From assembly GCA_017622995.1 (NCBI GenBank), contig JAGAQA010000041.1, positions 18,688-82,687 of the forward strand: DNA of 64,000 bases, read 5' to 3'. Each line of letters opens with the position of its first letter. Position 1 is the stretch's first letter. The notes beneath the pieces are model-generated. The model saw only the letters and a list, made by a program, of their open reading frames with translations, did not search any database and was not told where the DNA came from. This document shows, one piece after another, positions 27,151 through 34,871 of the stretch. Position numbers and translations under genes: made by a program. This DNA comes from Oscillospiraceae bacterium (lineage in GTDB: Bacteria; Bacillota; Clostridia; Oscillospirales; Oscillospiraceae).

Positions 27151-27237
27151 CGTGACCGCGGCGGCTGTTTGCCGTTACGCAACAATTGTTTTTGCATTTT
27201 TGACAAATATACATTTCAAATTTTACACGAATAGGGA

Positions 27238-27266
27238 TTGCAAGGCCCCGCCTGGAATGCTATAAT
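27238..27266 (+). promoter_or_regulatory. SigA-type promoter of the symporter gene
   Basis: TTGCAA (27238-27243), 17-bp spacer, TATAAT (27261-27266), 60 bp before the start. Confidence 0.7.
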
Positions 27267-27326
27267 GAATTCATCTCGGCAGGAAACTGCTTTTTGTAAA
27301 AGGAAAAAGAAAAGGAGCGTTTATTC

Positions 27327-28553
27327 ATGCAGGAAAAGAAAAAAATGTCTCTGGCCATGCAGATCTTTATCGCAATGCTGCTTGCGATCTTCGCGGGTCT
27401 GCTGCTGCAGGGACGGGCGGAGTTCGCCACCAATTTCATCAAACCCTTCGGCACCATCTTCCTGAACCTGGTGAAATTCATTGTTGTGCCCATCGTGCTG
27501 TTCTCCATCATGTGCGGCATTATCTCCATGAAGGACATCCGGAAGGTGGGTTCCATCGGCCTGAAGACCGTGGTCTTCTACCTGTGCACCACCGCCTTCG
27601 CGGTCACCATCGGTCTGATCGGAGGCAACCTGTTTAAGGGTCTGTTCCCCGTCATTGCCACCACGGACCTCAGCTACGAGGCCAAAGAGGCTACCTCCTT
27701 TATGGATACCCTGGTAAACATCTTCCCCTCCAACTTCTTTAAGCCCCTGGTGGAGGCCAATATGCTGCAGGTCATCGTCATGGCTGTGCTCATGAGCTTC
27801 TCCATCATCCTGGTGGGCGAAAAGAATGCCCGTGTGGTCTCCGCTTTCAACGACCTGAACGACATCTTCATGAAGTGCATGGAGCTGATTCTGAAGCTGT
27901 CCCCCATCGGTGTGTTCTGCCTGCTGTGCCCCATCATCGCCACCAACGGCACCGCCATCATCGGCTCTCTTGCCATGGTGCTGCTGACCGCCTACATCTG
28001 CTACGTCTTCCACGCGGTTCTGGTGTATTCCCTGTCTGTCAGGGCCATGGGCGGCATGAGCCCCGCCAAGTTCTTTAAGGGTATGATGCCCGCCATCATC
28101 TTCGCCTTCTCCAGCGCCTCCAGCGTGGGCACTCTGCCCATCAACCTGGACTGCACCCAGAAGCTGGGCGCTAAGAAAGAGGTTGCCTCCTTCGTGCTGC
28201 CCCTGGGCGCCACCATCAACATGGACGGCACCGCCATCTATCAGGGCGTGTGCGCCATCTTCATCGCCGCCTGCTACGGCATTCAGCTGACCCTGCCCCA
28301 GATGCTGACCATCGTGCTCACCGCAACCCTGGCCTCCATCGGCACTGCCGGTGTTCCCGGTGCGGGCATGGTCATGCTGGCCATGGTGCTGACCTCCGTA
28401 GGTCTGCCTGTTGACGGCATCGCCCTGGTTGCCGGCGTGGACCGGATCTTCGACATGGGCCGTACCTGCGTCAACATCACCGGCGACGCCGCCTGCGCCA
28501 TCGTAGTCTCCAACCTGGAGGACAAGCGGGAAAAGAAGCTGGCGAACAAGTAA
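27327..28553 (+). CDS. Dicarboxylate/amino acid:cation symporter (DAACS family)
   Basis: Sodium- or proton-coupled uptake of glutamate, aspartate, C4-dicarboxylates or neutral amino acids, GltPh fold, 408 residues with about eight membrane helices. Hallmarks: the serine-rich re-entrant loop FSSASSVGTLP near residue 260, ATINMDGTA near 300 (sodium site), the second loop IGTAGVPGAG near 340 and GVDRIFDMGRTCVNITGD near 370. The conserved Asp and NxxGD are present, so it should be active. The ATG at 27327 follows AAAGGAGCG. Substrate choice cannot be read. Confidence 0.92.
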   Translation: MQEKKKMSLAMQIFIAMLLAIFAGLLLQGRAEFATNFIKPFGTIFLNLVKFIVVPIVLFSIMCGIISMKDIRKVGSIGLKTVVFYLCTTAFAVTIGLIGGNLFKGLFPVIATTDLSYEAKEATSFMDTLVNIFPSNFFKPLVEANMLQVIVMAVLMSFSIILVGEKNARVVSAFNDLNDIFMKCMELILKLSPIGVFCLLCPIIATNGTAIIGSLAMVLLTAYICYVFHAVLVYSLSVRAMGGMSPAKFFKGMMPAIIFAFSSASSVGTLPINLDCTQKLGAKKEVASFVLPLGATINMDGTAIYQGVCAIFIAACYGIQLTLPQMLTIVLTATLASIGTAGVPGAGMVMLAMVLTSVGLPVDGIALVAGVDRIFDMGRTCVNITGDAACAIVVSNLEDKREKKLANK

Positions 28554-28569
28554 AGAAAAACAGCCATAG

Positions 28570-28606
28570 AAATCTGCCATTGCAGCCGCAATGGCAGATT
28601 TTTTCA
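28570..28606 (+). terminator. Rho-independent terminator of the symporter
   Basis: AAATCTGCCATTGC/GCAATGGCAGATTT followed by TTTTC. Confidence 0.85.
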
Positions 28607-28627
28607 TAGGGAAAAGGGGGCTTTTGT

Positions 28628-28650
28628 GAATTGACAATTGACAACTGAGC
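28628..28650. repeat. Remnant of a family A repeat (ends joined)
   Basis: GAATTGACAATTGACA, the family A left end, runs directly into AACTGAGC, the right end as seen in copy 3. The flanks are alike too: CTTTTGT before and AATCCT after. The inner boxes are missing, as if the interior had been lost. Confidence 0.6.
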
Positions 28651-28730
28651 ATAATCCTGCTTTCGCGGCCCTTTTCATCTATTTCCCTTTTTGAACAAAA
28701 ATAACCGGTGTTATTTTGCTCCGGAAGGAA

Positions 28731-28759
28731 TTGACGATTGCATCGCTTCTTGGTATGAT
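28731..28759 (+). promoter_or_regulatory. SigA-type promoter of the nfeD operon
   Basis: TTGACG (28731-28736), 17-bp spacer, TATGAT (28754-28759). Confidence 0.7.
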
Positions 28760-28795
28760 AGTGCCGTAAGCTAGAAACGCAGAGGAGGAAAGGAA

Positions 28796-29245
28796 ATGAA
28801 CGTATATGCTTACCTCTGGCTGGGTCTGCTGATCGTATTTCTGATGATCGAGGGCGCCAGCGTGGCCCTGGTTTCCGTCTGGTTTGCCATTGGGGCTGTC
28901 GCCGCGGCCATTGCCGCGCTGCTGGGCGCGTCGCTGATCCTTCAGATCTTCCTTTTCCTGGCTGTGGCGGTGGTGCTGCTGGCACTGCTCCGGCCCGCGG
29001 TCCGGAAGTATCTGAACCCCAAAATTCAGAAAACCAATGCAGATTCCCTGGTCGGGAAAGAGTGCCCGGTGACGGAAGGCATCTGCAACCTTCGTTCCCA
29101 GGGCCAGGTAAAGGTAAACGGTATGACCTGGAGCGCCCGCAGCGCCGATGATTCGGAGCTCCCGGCAGGCTCCATCGTCCGGATTGAGCGGATCGAGGGC
29201 GTCAAGCTCATTGTAAGCCCCCTGTCCGTTCCCGAAAAAGTGTAA
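28796..29245 (+). CDS. NfeD family membrane protein
   Basis: A 149-residue NfeD (short form, without the ClpP-like protease domain). Two or three membrane helices (about 5-25, 28-45, 48-68) are followed by an OB-fold domain (about 80-145; SLVGKECPVTEGI and GQVKVNGMTWSAR are the usual beta strands). NfeD proteins pair with SPFH/stomatin proteins in membrane microdomains, and the next gene, 20 bp on, is exactly that. The start follows AGGAGGAAAGGAA. Confidence 0.88.
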   Translation: MNVYAYLWLGLLIVFLMIEGASVALVSVWFAIGAVAAAIAALLGASLILQIFLFLAVAVVLLALLRPAVRKYLNPKIQKTNADSLVGKECPVTEGICNLRSQGQVKVNGMTWSARSADDSELPAGSIVRIERIEGVKLIVSPLSVPEKV

Positions 29246-29265
29246 TTTTTTAAGGAGGAAAAATC

Positions 29266-30180
29266 ATGTTTGTTGTCATCATTCTGATCGTTCTGGCGAT
29301 TTTGCTGATCGTCACCAACATCGCCGTTGTCCAGCAGTCCCGGGCTTACGTCATCGAGCGGCTGGGCGCCTTCCATAGCGTCTGGGGTGTGGGTATGCAC
29401 TTCAAGGTTCCCTTCATTGACCGCATTGCCCGGAAGGTCAGCCTGAAAGAGCAGGTTCTCGACTATCCTCCCCAGCCCGTGATTACCAAGGACAACGTTA
29501 CCATGCAGATTGATACCGTTGTCTACTTCCAGATCACCGACCCCAAGCTCTACTGCTACGGTGTGGAGCAGCCCATGATGGCCATGGAAACCCTGACCGC
29601 CACCACCCTGCGTAACATCATCGGCGACCTGGAGCTGGACCAGACCCTGACCTCCCGGGATGTGGTCAACACCAAGATGCGCTCCATTCTGGACGAGGCC
29701 ACCGATCCCTGGGGCATCAAGGTCAACCGTGTGGAGCTGAAGAACATTCTGCCTCCCGCCGACATCCAGAACTCCATGGAAAAGCAGATGAAGGCCGAGC
29801 GTGACCGCCGTCAGTCCATCCTCCAGGCCGAGGGCCAGAAGAAGTCCGCCATTCTGATTGCGGAAGGCGAGCGGGAATCCGCCATCCTGAAGGCCGACGC
29901 GGAAAAGCAGGCCGCCATCCTGCGGGCCGAAGCCGAAAAGCAGGCTGCCATCCTGAAGGCCGACGGCGAAGCCCAGGCCATCCGTTCCGTGCAGCAGGCT
30001 CTGGCCGATTCTCTGGAAATGCTGAACGAAAAGGCCCCCAACGACAGCGTGCTGAGGCTGAAGGCCATCGAGGCCATGCAGAAGGTGGCCGACGGCAAGG
30101 CAACCAAGATCATCATCCCCAGCGAAATGCAGGGTCTGGTGGGTCTTGCCAACGGCATCGTGGAAAGCGCCAAGGAGTAA
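29266..30180 (+). CDS. SPFH/Band 7 (stomatin-like) membrane protein
   Basis: A 304-residue SPFH protein anchored by an N-terminal hydrophobic segment (1-20). The Band 7 domain (about 20-190) includes QSRAYVIERLGAF and PFIDRIARKVSLKEQ. A long coiled coil (about 175-250) follows with an 11-residue repeat ILKADAEKQAA / ILRAEAEKQAA / ILKADGEAQAI. Such proteins (QmcA-like) oligomerise into scaffolds and protect or sort membrane proteins. It forms an operon with nfeD. The start at 29266 follows AAGGAGGAAAAATC. Confidence 0.92.
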   Translation: MFVVIILIVLAILLIVTNIAVVQQSRAYVIERLGAFHSVWGVGMHFKVPFIDRIARKVSLKEQVLDYPPQPVITKDNVTMQIDTVVYFQITDPKLYCYGVEQPMMAMETLTATTLRNIIGDLELDQTLTSRDVVNTKMRSILDEATDPWGIKVNRVELKNILPPADIQNSMEKQMKAERDRRQSILQAEGQKKSAILIAEGERESAILKADAEKQAAILRAEAEKQAAILKADGEAQAIRSVQQALADSLEMLNEKAPNDSVLRLKAIEAMQKVADGKATKIIIPSEMQGLVGLANGIVESAKE

Positions 30181-30188
30181 ACCCAATG

Positions 30189-30216
30189 CCCCGCCGCCCA
30201 CAGGCGGCGGGGTTTT
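30189..30216 (+). terminator. Rho-independent terminator after the SPFH gene
   Basis: CCCCGCCGCC-CACA-GGCGGCGGGG followed by TTTTC. It sits just before the ribosome site of the small downstream gene, so only read-through would express that gene. Confidence 0.75.
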
Positions 30217-30231
30217 CAGAAGGAGAAGAAT

Positions 30232-30417
30232 ATGGAGAAGCGTTTTGTCCGCACCCTGAGTCAGGGTGTGTTTGGTACTACGGAAATCTGGGTGGATACC
30301 CAGACCGGCGTCAATTATCTCTTCCATCAGAGCGGCTATGCCGGCGGCCTGACGGTGCTGCTGGACCGGGAGGGAAAGCCCGTTATCTCCCCCCTGCCGG
30401 TGCAGGAAACCCGATAA
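30232..30417 (+). CDS. Small DUF6440-like protein
   Basis: A 61-residue protein beginning MEKRFVRTLSQGVFG. The centre, VDTQTGVNYLFHQSGYAGGL, followed by TVLLDREGKPVI, matches my memory of the DUF6440 pattern (a short beta-rich domain with xGVxYLFxxSGYxGGLTxLxDxxGKP). Function unknown. Ribosome site AGAAGGAGAAGAAT. It lies between two terminators (30189 and 30426), so it may be expressed by read-through from the nfeD/SPFH operon. Confidence 0.7.
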   Translation: MEKRFVRTLSQGVFGTTEIWVDTQTGVNYLFHQSGYAGGLTVLLDREGKPVISPLPVQETR

Positions 30418-30425
30418 ACAGATTC

Positions 30426-30456
30426 CCCCGCCCTTCAAAAAGGCGGGGGCTTTGCT
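30426..30456 (+). terminator. Rho-independent terminator
   Basis: CCCCCGCC/GGCGGGGG followed by CTTTGCTTT. It faces the convergent mtaB gene. Confidence 0.7.
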
Positions 30457-30500
30457 TTCGGCGGGAAAAGAAGTCAATTAACCCAAGCTTCCGATTCCCG

Positions 30501-31793
30501 TCAGTCTTCCTTCACCACCCCGAACAGGCCGTCTTCGTAAAGGCCGGTGATGGTCACCTGCCGCAGCTGGTTGTGGAGCGCCTCTCCGGCGGCGTATACC
30601 TTCATATAGTTGGGGGTGTGCCCGGCATAGAGGGCCAGGTGCCGGTCTTCAAACAGCACCTCCTGGACAGAGCCGATCATATCCTCCCGGTAGGCCCGGT
30701 TCATCTCCCCGGCAACGGCAATTGCCTCCCTGCTCCGGGCCTCCTTTATGGCGTTTCCCAGTTGGCCGGGCATTTTGTCCGCCGGTGTGCCGGGGCGGCG
30801 GGAATAGGGGAAGATGTGCATATCCGCAAAGCCGCATTTGCGGATGAAGCGAAGGCTCTCCCGGAATTCCTCCTCGGTTTCTCCGGGGAAGGCCACAATC
30901 ATATCCGTGGTCAGGGCGCAGCCGGGGAAGGCCTCCCGCAGCAGCTCTACACTTTCGTAGTACCGGGCAGTGTCATACTTCCGCTTCATTCTGGAAAGAA
31001 CCGTGTCGCAGCCGGACTGCATACTCAGGTGGAACTGGGGGCAGAGATTCGGGCAGTTTTTCAGCCGGTCACAGAATTCCCGGGTGATCACCCGGGGCTC
31101 CAGACTGCCCAGACGGATCCGCTCCTCCGGCACCGCCTGACACAGGCTCTCCACCAGGTCGATGAGGGTGGGCTTTCCCGGCAGATCCACGCCCCAGCTG
31201 GCAATCTCGATGCCGGTGACCACGATTTCCTTGTAGCCCTGGTCGGCGATGGCTCTGGCCTGCTCCAGGGCGGTGTCCAGGGGCGCGGAACGGACGGGTC
31301 CCCTGGTGTAGGGAATGATGCAGTAGGTGCAGAAGTTCACACAGCCGTCCTGGACCTTCAGCATGGCCCGGGTCCGTTCCTCCAGTCCGCCGGGGGGCAG
31401 AATTTCAAATTCCCGGCGGCCCAGGGCGTTGTCCAGGTGGTCGGTGTGGGCCTTCCCTTCCAGGGCGGCCATCAGATCCTCCAGGAACGCCTGCCGTCCG
31501 CCGGAACCGCCCAGCACATCCACCCCCAGCGCCCGGACAGCCTCCGGGTCATGCTGGGTATAGCAGCCGCACACGCCGATGACGGCGCCGGGGTGCTCCC
31601 GGCGGCACCGGCGGATCATGGCCCGGTTCTTTTTGTCCGCGATGGCGGTGACGGAGCAGGTGTTGATGACGTAGGCGTCGTTCTTTTCCTCAAAGGAGCC
31701 GATCTCGCAGCCCGCCTTTTCCAACAGCTGCTCCATGGCCTGGGTCTCGTACTGATTGGTCTTGCAGCCCAGGGTATAAAACGCAATCCGCAT
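30501..31793 (-). CDS. mtaB: tRNA t6A37 methylthiotransferase MtaB
   Basis: Radical SAM methylthiotransferase that converts t6A37 to ms2t6A37 in ANN-decoding tRNAs. 430 residues. The UPF0004 domain starts MRIAFYTLGCKTNQYE, with further Cys in INTCSVT and GCYTQ for the second Fe-S cluster. The radical SAM cluster is QDGCVNFCTYCIIPYTRG near residue 150; a TRAM domain (EVLFEDRHLALYAGHTPNY) ends the protein. The GCKTNQYE form points to MtaB rather than MiaB. The ribosome site is weak. A shared regulatory gap separates it from the divergent HPr-like gene. Confidence 0.92.
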   Translation of the reverse strand: MRIAFYTLGCKTNQYETQAMEQLLEKAGCEIGSFEEKNDAYVINTCSVTAIADKKNRAMIRRCRREHPGAVIGVCGCYTQHDPEAVRALGVDVLGGSGGRQAFLEDLMAALEGKAHTDHLDNALGRREFEILPPGGLEERTRAMLKVQDGCVNFCTYCIIPYTRGPVRSAPLDTALEQARAIADQGYKEIVVTGIEIASWGVDLPGKPTLIDLVESLCQAVPEERIRLGSLEPRVITREFCDRLKNCPNLCPQFHLSMQSGCDTVLSRMKRKYDTARYYESVELLREAFPGCALTTDMIVAFPGETEEEFRESLRFIRKCGFADMHIFPYSRRPGTPADKMPGQLGNAIKEARSREAIAVAGEMNRAYREDMIGSVQEVLFEDRHLALYAGHTPNYMKVYAAGEALHNQLRQVTITGLYEDGLFGVVKED

Positions 31794-31851
31794 ATTGTTA
31801 ATATCGCCAAATATTCAGGCGTCTCCTTGTGATAATCAGCCAAATAGACAA

Positions 31852-31879
31852 TTGAATTTCGCAAAGACTATGGTATAAT
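31852..31879 (+). promoter_or_regulatory. SigA-type promoter of the HPr-like gene
   Basis: TTGAAT (31852-31857), 16-bp spacer, TATAAT (31874-31879). Confidence 0.6.
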
Positions 31880-31959
31880 GAACGCAAATCTTGTTTTTTG
31901 GCCATAGCAGGCATATTATACACGAAAACCAATCGTTTGTACAGTCACTGGAGGTTTTT

Positions 31960-32193
31960 ATGCAGGAATTCGTAATACGCCTACGTTCCGTGCGGGATGT
32001 GAACGATTTCGTTGCCATGGCAGCCCCTCTGTACAAGGTCTCTCTTTCCGACGGTGTCCGCACCGTAGACGGCAAAAGCTTTATGGAAATCTTCTGCCTG
32101 CGGCTGTCCGCCCCTGTAACGGTCTGTGCCGAGTGCACCCAGGAGGAATTTGACCGCTTCTACCAGGAAGCCGAGAAATTCCTGGTACAATAA
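31960..32193 (+). CDS. HPr-like protein lacking the active-site histidine
   Basis: A 77-residue protein with the HPr fold pattern: an initial strand, a helix where VNDFVAMAAP stands in for the HPr GLHARPAA, then DGKSFMEIFCLRL, which matches the KSIMGVMSL helix of HPr. The phospho-acceptor His15 and Arg17 are missing, so it cannot carry phosphate in the PTS. The conserved Ser46-type position is kept (KSF). It may bind sugars or partner regulators. Ribosome site CTGGAGG (31949-31955). It is a single gene with its own promoter and terminator. Confidence 0.65.
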   Translation: MQEFVIRLRSVRDVNDFVAMAAPLYKVSLSDGVRTVDGKSFMEIFCLRLSAPVTVCAECTQEEFDRFYQEAEKFLVQ

Positions 32194-32210
32194 ATACGGC
32201 TCTTAGCAGC

Positions 32211-32243
32211 ACCGCCTTGGGAATACTCGGGGCGGTTTTTTTG
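32211..32243 (+). terminator. Rho-independent terminator of the HPr-like gene
   Basis: ACCGCC (32211-32216) / GGCGGT (32231-32236) with extra G-C pairs inside, followed by TTTTTTG. Confidence 0.7.
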
Positions 32244-32254
32244 TGCCCGATTGT

Positions 32255-32283
32255 TTGACTTTCCTACCGGGCCATGATAAAAT
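32255..32283 (+). promoter_or_regulatory. SigA-type promoter of lspA
   Basis: TTGACT (32255-32260), 17-bp spacer, TAAAAT (32278-32283), 29 bp before the start. Confidence 0.6.
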
Positions 32284-32311
32284 GGTTCTGCTTTTTACGG
32301 AGGAAATACCT

Positions 32312-32788
32312 ATGCAGTTTGTTTTTTATGTGATTTTTGCTGCCGCTGTGGTGCTGGCGGATCAGCTTACCAAGGCGCTGGTGGTGGCCAATATCCCCCT
32401 GGGGGGCCATGCGGCGTTTCTGCCGGGCTTCCTGGATTTTACCTATGTGCGCAATACCGGCGCGGCCTTTTCCTCCTTTGAGGGAATGCAGTGGCTGTTT
32501 GCCCTGATTTTCCTGGTGTTCACCCTGGGGATTATCTATGAATACTTCTGTAAACGGATGCCCTTTACCGGCTTTGAGCGGTGGATGATCGCGGCAATCT
32601 ATGCCGGGGGCCTGGGCAATATGATCGACCGGCTGCGCCTGGGTTATGTGGTGGATATGATTGAGACCCAGTTTATGGAGTTCCCGGTATTCAACGTGGC
32701 GGACTGCTTCATCACCTGCGGCTGCATCGCCCTGTTTGTGAGCCTGGGATTGTTCAACAAGGAATTCTGGAAGGAAGAGAAGAAATGA
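32312..32788 (+). CDS. lspA: Lipoprotein signal peptidase (SPase II)
   Basis: Aspartyl protease in the membrane that removes signal peptides from diacylated prolipoproteins. 158 residues with four membrane helices. Motifs: ADQLTKALV near residue 18, RNTGAAFSSF near 45, GGLGNMIDRL with the first catalytic Asp near 110, and FNVADCFITCG with the second near 133. The ATG at 32312 follows ACGGAGGAAATACCT. Its stop overlaps the rluA-family start by ATGA, a common Firmicute pair. Confidence 0.95.
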   Translation: MQFVFYVIFAAAVVLADQLTKALVVANIPLGGHAAFLPGFLDFTYVRNTGAAFSSFEGMQWLFALIFLVFTLGIIYEYFCKRMPFTGFERWMIAAIYAGGLGNMIDRLRLGYVVDMIETQFMEFPVFNVADCFITCGCIALFVSLGLFNKEFWKEEKK

Positions 32789-33690
32789 TCCTGACCGCCT
32801 CAATGGACGGCGAGCGGCTGGACGCGTTCCTCAGCCGCAGCGCGGAGGGCCTCAGCCGCAGTGCTGCCCAGAAGCTGATTGCCGATGGAAACGTGCTGCT
32901 CAATGGCAGGCCCGCCAGGAAAAACGACCGGCTGAGGGTGGGGGATTCCGTGGAGCTGACCATTCCGGAGCCCAGGGAAGTGGACATCGCGCCAAAGCAA
33001 ATGCCCCTGGACATTGTCTACGAAGACGAGGACGTGGCGGTGATCAACAAGCCCAAGGGGCTGGTGGTCCACCCGGCGGCGGGGCACCAGGACGACACCC
33101 TGGTCAACGGCCTGCTCTACGCCATGGGGGATAGCCTTTCCGGCATCAACGGCGAGCTGCGCCCGGGCATCGTCCACCGCATTGATAAGGATACCTCGGG
33201 CCTTTTGGCCATTGCCAAAAATGACCTTGCCCACACGGTGCTGGCCTCCCAGCTGAAGGACCATTCCATGGCCCGGACCTACGAGGCCATTGTCTGCGGC
33301 TCCTTCAAGGAGGACAGCGGCACCGTGGATGCCCCCATCGGGCGGCACCCCACAGACCGGAAGAAGATGTGCGTCACCCAGCGCAATTCCAAGAGCGCCG
33401 TCACCCATTGGGAGGTGGTGGAGCGCTTCCGGGGCTATACCCACATCCGCTGCCGGCTGGAAACCGGACGCACCCACCAGATCCGGGTACACATGGCCTA
33501 CATCGGCCACCCCATCCTGGGGGATACGGTTTACGGCCACAAGAAACCAGAACTGGGCCAGGACAGCCAGTGCCTCCACGCCGGGGCCCTGTGCTTCCGT
33601 CATCCCCGGGACGGCCGTCCCGTGATGGTCTTCGCCCCCCTGCCGGACTATTTTCAGTCCGTGCTGGAAAAGCTCAGAAAAATGGAGTAA
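32785..33690 (+). CDS. RluA/RluD family pseudouridine synthase
   Basis: Converts uridine to pseudouridine in rRNA or tRNA. 301 residues: N-terminal S4 RNA-binding domain (about 10-60, LSRSAAQKLIADGNVLLNG) and the catalytic domain with IVHRIDKDTSGLL (catalytic Asp near residue 137), RTYEAIV and the RTHQIRVHMAYIGHP loop near 230. The enzyme type is clear; RluD-like rRNA target sites are likely but unproven. It is translationally coupled to lspA. Confidence 0.92.
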   Translation: MILTASMDGERLDAFLSRSAEGLSRSAAQKLIADGNVLLNGRPARKNDRLRVGDSVELTIPEPREVDIAPKQMPLDIVYEDEDVAVINKPKGLVVHPAAGHQDDTLVNGLLYAMGDSLSGINGELRPGIVHRIDKDTSGLLAIAKNDLAHTVLASQLKDHSMARTYEAIVCGSFKEDSGTVDAPIGRHPTDRKKMCVTQRNSKSAVTHWEVVERFRGYTHIRCRLETGRTHQIRVHMAYIGHPILGDTVYGHKKPELGQDSQCLHAGALCFRHPRDGRPVMVFAPLPDYFQSVLEKLRKME

Positions 33691-33691
33691 G

Positions 33692-33851
33692 GCAGCACCG
33701 CATAATGGGGCAAGGAGATTCGGCGAGAGATTTTGGCACAAGCGAAAGCATGAAAAATGCGGGAATACTGGATGTATTTCCCATTTTTCATGCTGCGCGA
33801 TTGGGGCAAAAGATCCGCCGAAGCCCGCAGTTCCCATTGTGCGGTGTTGCC
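33692..33851. repeat. Imperfect palindrome of about 160 bp (family C)
   Basis: The left arm starts GGCAGCACCGCATAATGG and the right arm ends CCATTGTGCGGTGTTGCC. Arms stay partly complementary inward (GATTCGGCGAGAGATTTTGG against its mate) to a tight core GCATGAAAAATGCGGGAATAC/GTATTTCCCATTTTTCATGC around 33748-33792. The whole unit can form one long hairpin. No gene is encoded. Its length and ends suggest a small palindromic insertion (MITE/REP-like). Confidence 0.7.
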
Positions 33852-33856
33852 TAAAA

Positions 33857-33892
33857 GAATCCGCCTCTGGATACAGTCCAGGGGCGGATTTT
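33857..33892 (+). terminator. Rho-independent terminator after the pseudouridine synthase
   Basis: AATCCGCC/GGCGGATT with inner CTGGA/TCCAG, followed by TTG. It is placed beyond the family C palindrome. Confidence 0.65.
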
Positions 33893-33935
33893 GCAGTTTC
33901 GGAAATTCCTTGATCAGGAAAAGGGAGCTTTTGAT

Positions 33936-34115
33936 AATTGACAATTTACAATTGATAATTGACAATTGCGGTATCCCTTCGGGATAGAATGGAATATTTG
34001 GAATGAAAATATTTGGGAATTCGCATTATACCTCGAGTATTTTAAACAAATTATTTAAAATATCCCCGAAGGGGATTCCTTCATTGTCAACTGTCAATTG
34101 TCCATTGTCAATTGA
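33936..34115. repeat. Dispersed palindromic repeat, family A, copy 4
   Basis: Left end AATTGACAATTTACAATTG, inner boxes GGTATCCCTTCGGGATAG (33971) and CCCCGAAGGGGATTCCTTC (34064), right end CATTGTCAATTGAGC. The flanks (AAGGGAGCTTTTG on the left, TTAATCCCTCTTTCC on the right) look like outward extensions of the same inverted ends. The gap 33691-34137 holds only repeats and a terminator. Confidence 0.75.
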
Positions 34116-34137
34116 GCTTAATCCCTCTTTCCCTCAT

Positions 34138-34869
34138 CTACCGTTCTCCCCGGTCAAATTGGGTCAGGTCCTTAATCACCTCTCCTGCCAGCAGCATTCC
34201 GGCGGCGGCCACGGCAAAGGCGCTGGAGCCCGGCAGGCTCCGTCGCTGGGGGTCCGGCTCGCAGCCGGGGATTTCCAGAGGGCGGATGGGGCTTTCCTGG
34301 GAGTAGACCACCTTCAGCTTTTGAATGCCGTTTTCCCGGCAGAGCTTCCGCATGACCCGGGCCAGGGGGCAGCCGCTGGTCTGGTAGATGTCCGCAACCC
34401 GAAAGGCGGAGGCATCCACCTTGTTGCCCGCGCCCATGGCGCTGATTACGGGCACACCGGCCTCCCGGGCGCACAACAGAATTTCCTTTTTCCCGGTGAC
34501 GGTATCAATGGCATCCACCACATAGTCGTACTGGGAAAAGTCAAACAAAGCCCTGGTTTCCGGCAGAAAGAAGGTCTGATAGGTCCGGACCCGGCAGTTT
34601 GGGTGGATGTCCAGCACCCGGTCCCGGGCCACCTCCACCTTGGGCCTGCCCACCGTGGAGTGGGTGGCCAGAATCTGCCGGTTGATGTTGGAAAGAGATA
34701 CGGTGTCGTGGTCGATGAGGTCCAGCGCCCCAAGGCCGCAGCGGGCCAGGGCCTCCACCACATAGCCGCCCACACCGCCTACGCCGAAGACGGCCACCCG
34801 GCAGCGCCCCAGACGTTCCATTGCTTCTTCGCCGAAGATCAGGGCCATTCTCACAAATTGTTCGTCCAT
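34138..34869 (-). CDS. tcdA: tRNA threonylcarbamoyladenosine dehydratase (TcdA/CsdL-like)
   Basis: E1-like ATP-dependent enzyme that cyclises t6A37 to ct6A in tRNA. 243 residues: GVGGVGGYVVEALARCG (nucleotide loop) near residue 30, DHDTVSLSNINRQ near 53, DAIDTVTGK near 118 and MGAGNKVD near 145. The ThiF/MoeB family is certain; TcdA is the best fit from length and the SNINRQ context. ATG at 34869 with AAGGAG from the end of tatD, 2 bp between genes. It is the last gene of the operon DUF308-Sfp-tatD-tcdA. Together with mtaB it gives two modifiers of the same tRNA base in this window. Confidence 0.88.
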   Translation of the reverse strand: MDEQFVRMALIFGEEAMERLGRCRVAVFGVGGVGGYVVEALARCGLGALDLIDHDTVSLSNINRQILATHSTVGRPKVEVARDRVLDIHPNCRVRTYQTFFLPETRALFDFSQYDYVVDAIDTVTGKKEILLCAREAGVPVISAMGAGNKVDASAFRVADIYQTSGCPLARVMRKLCRENGIQKLKVVYSQESPIRPLEIPGCEPDPQRRSLPGSSAFAVAAAGMLLAGEVIKDLTQFDRGER

Positions 34870-34871
34870 GG

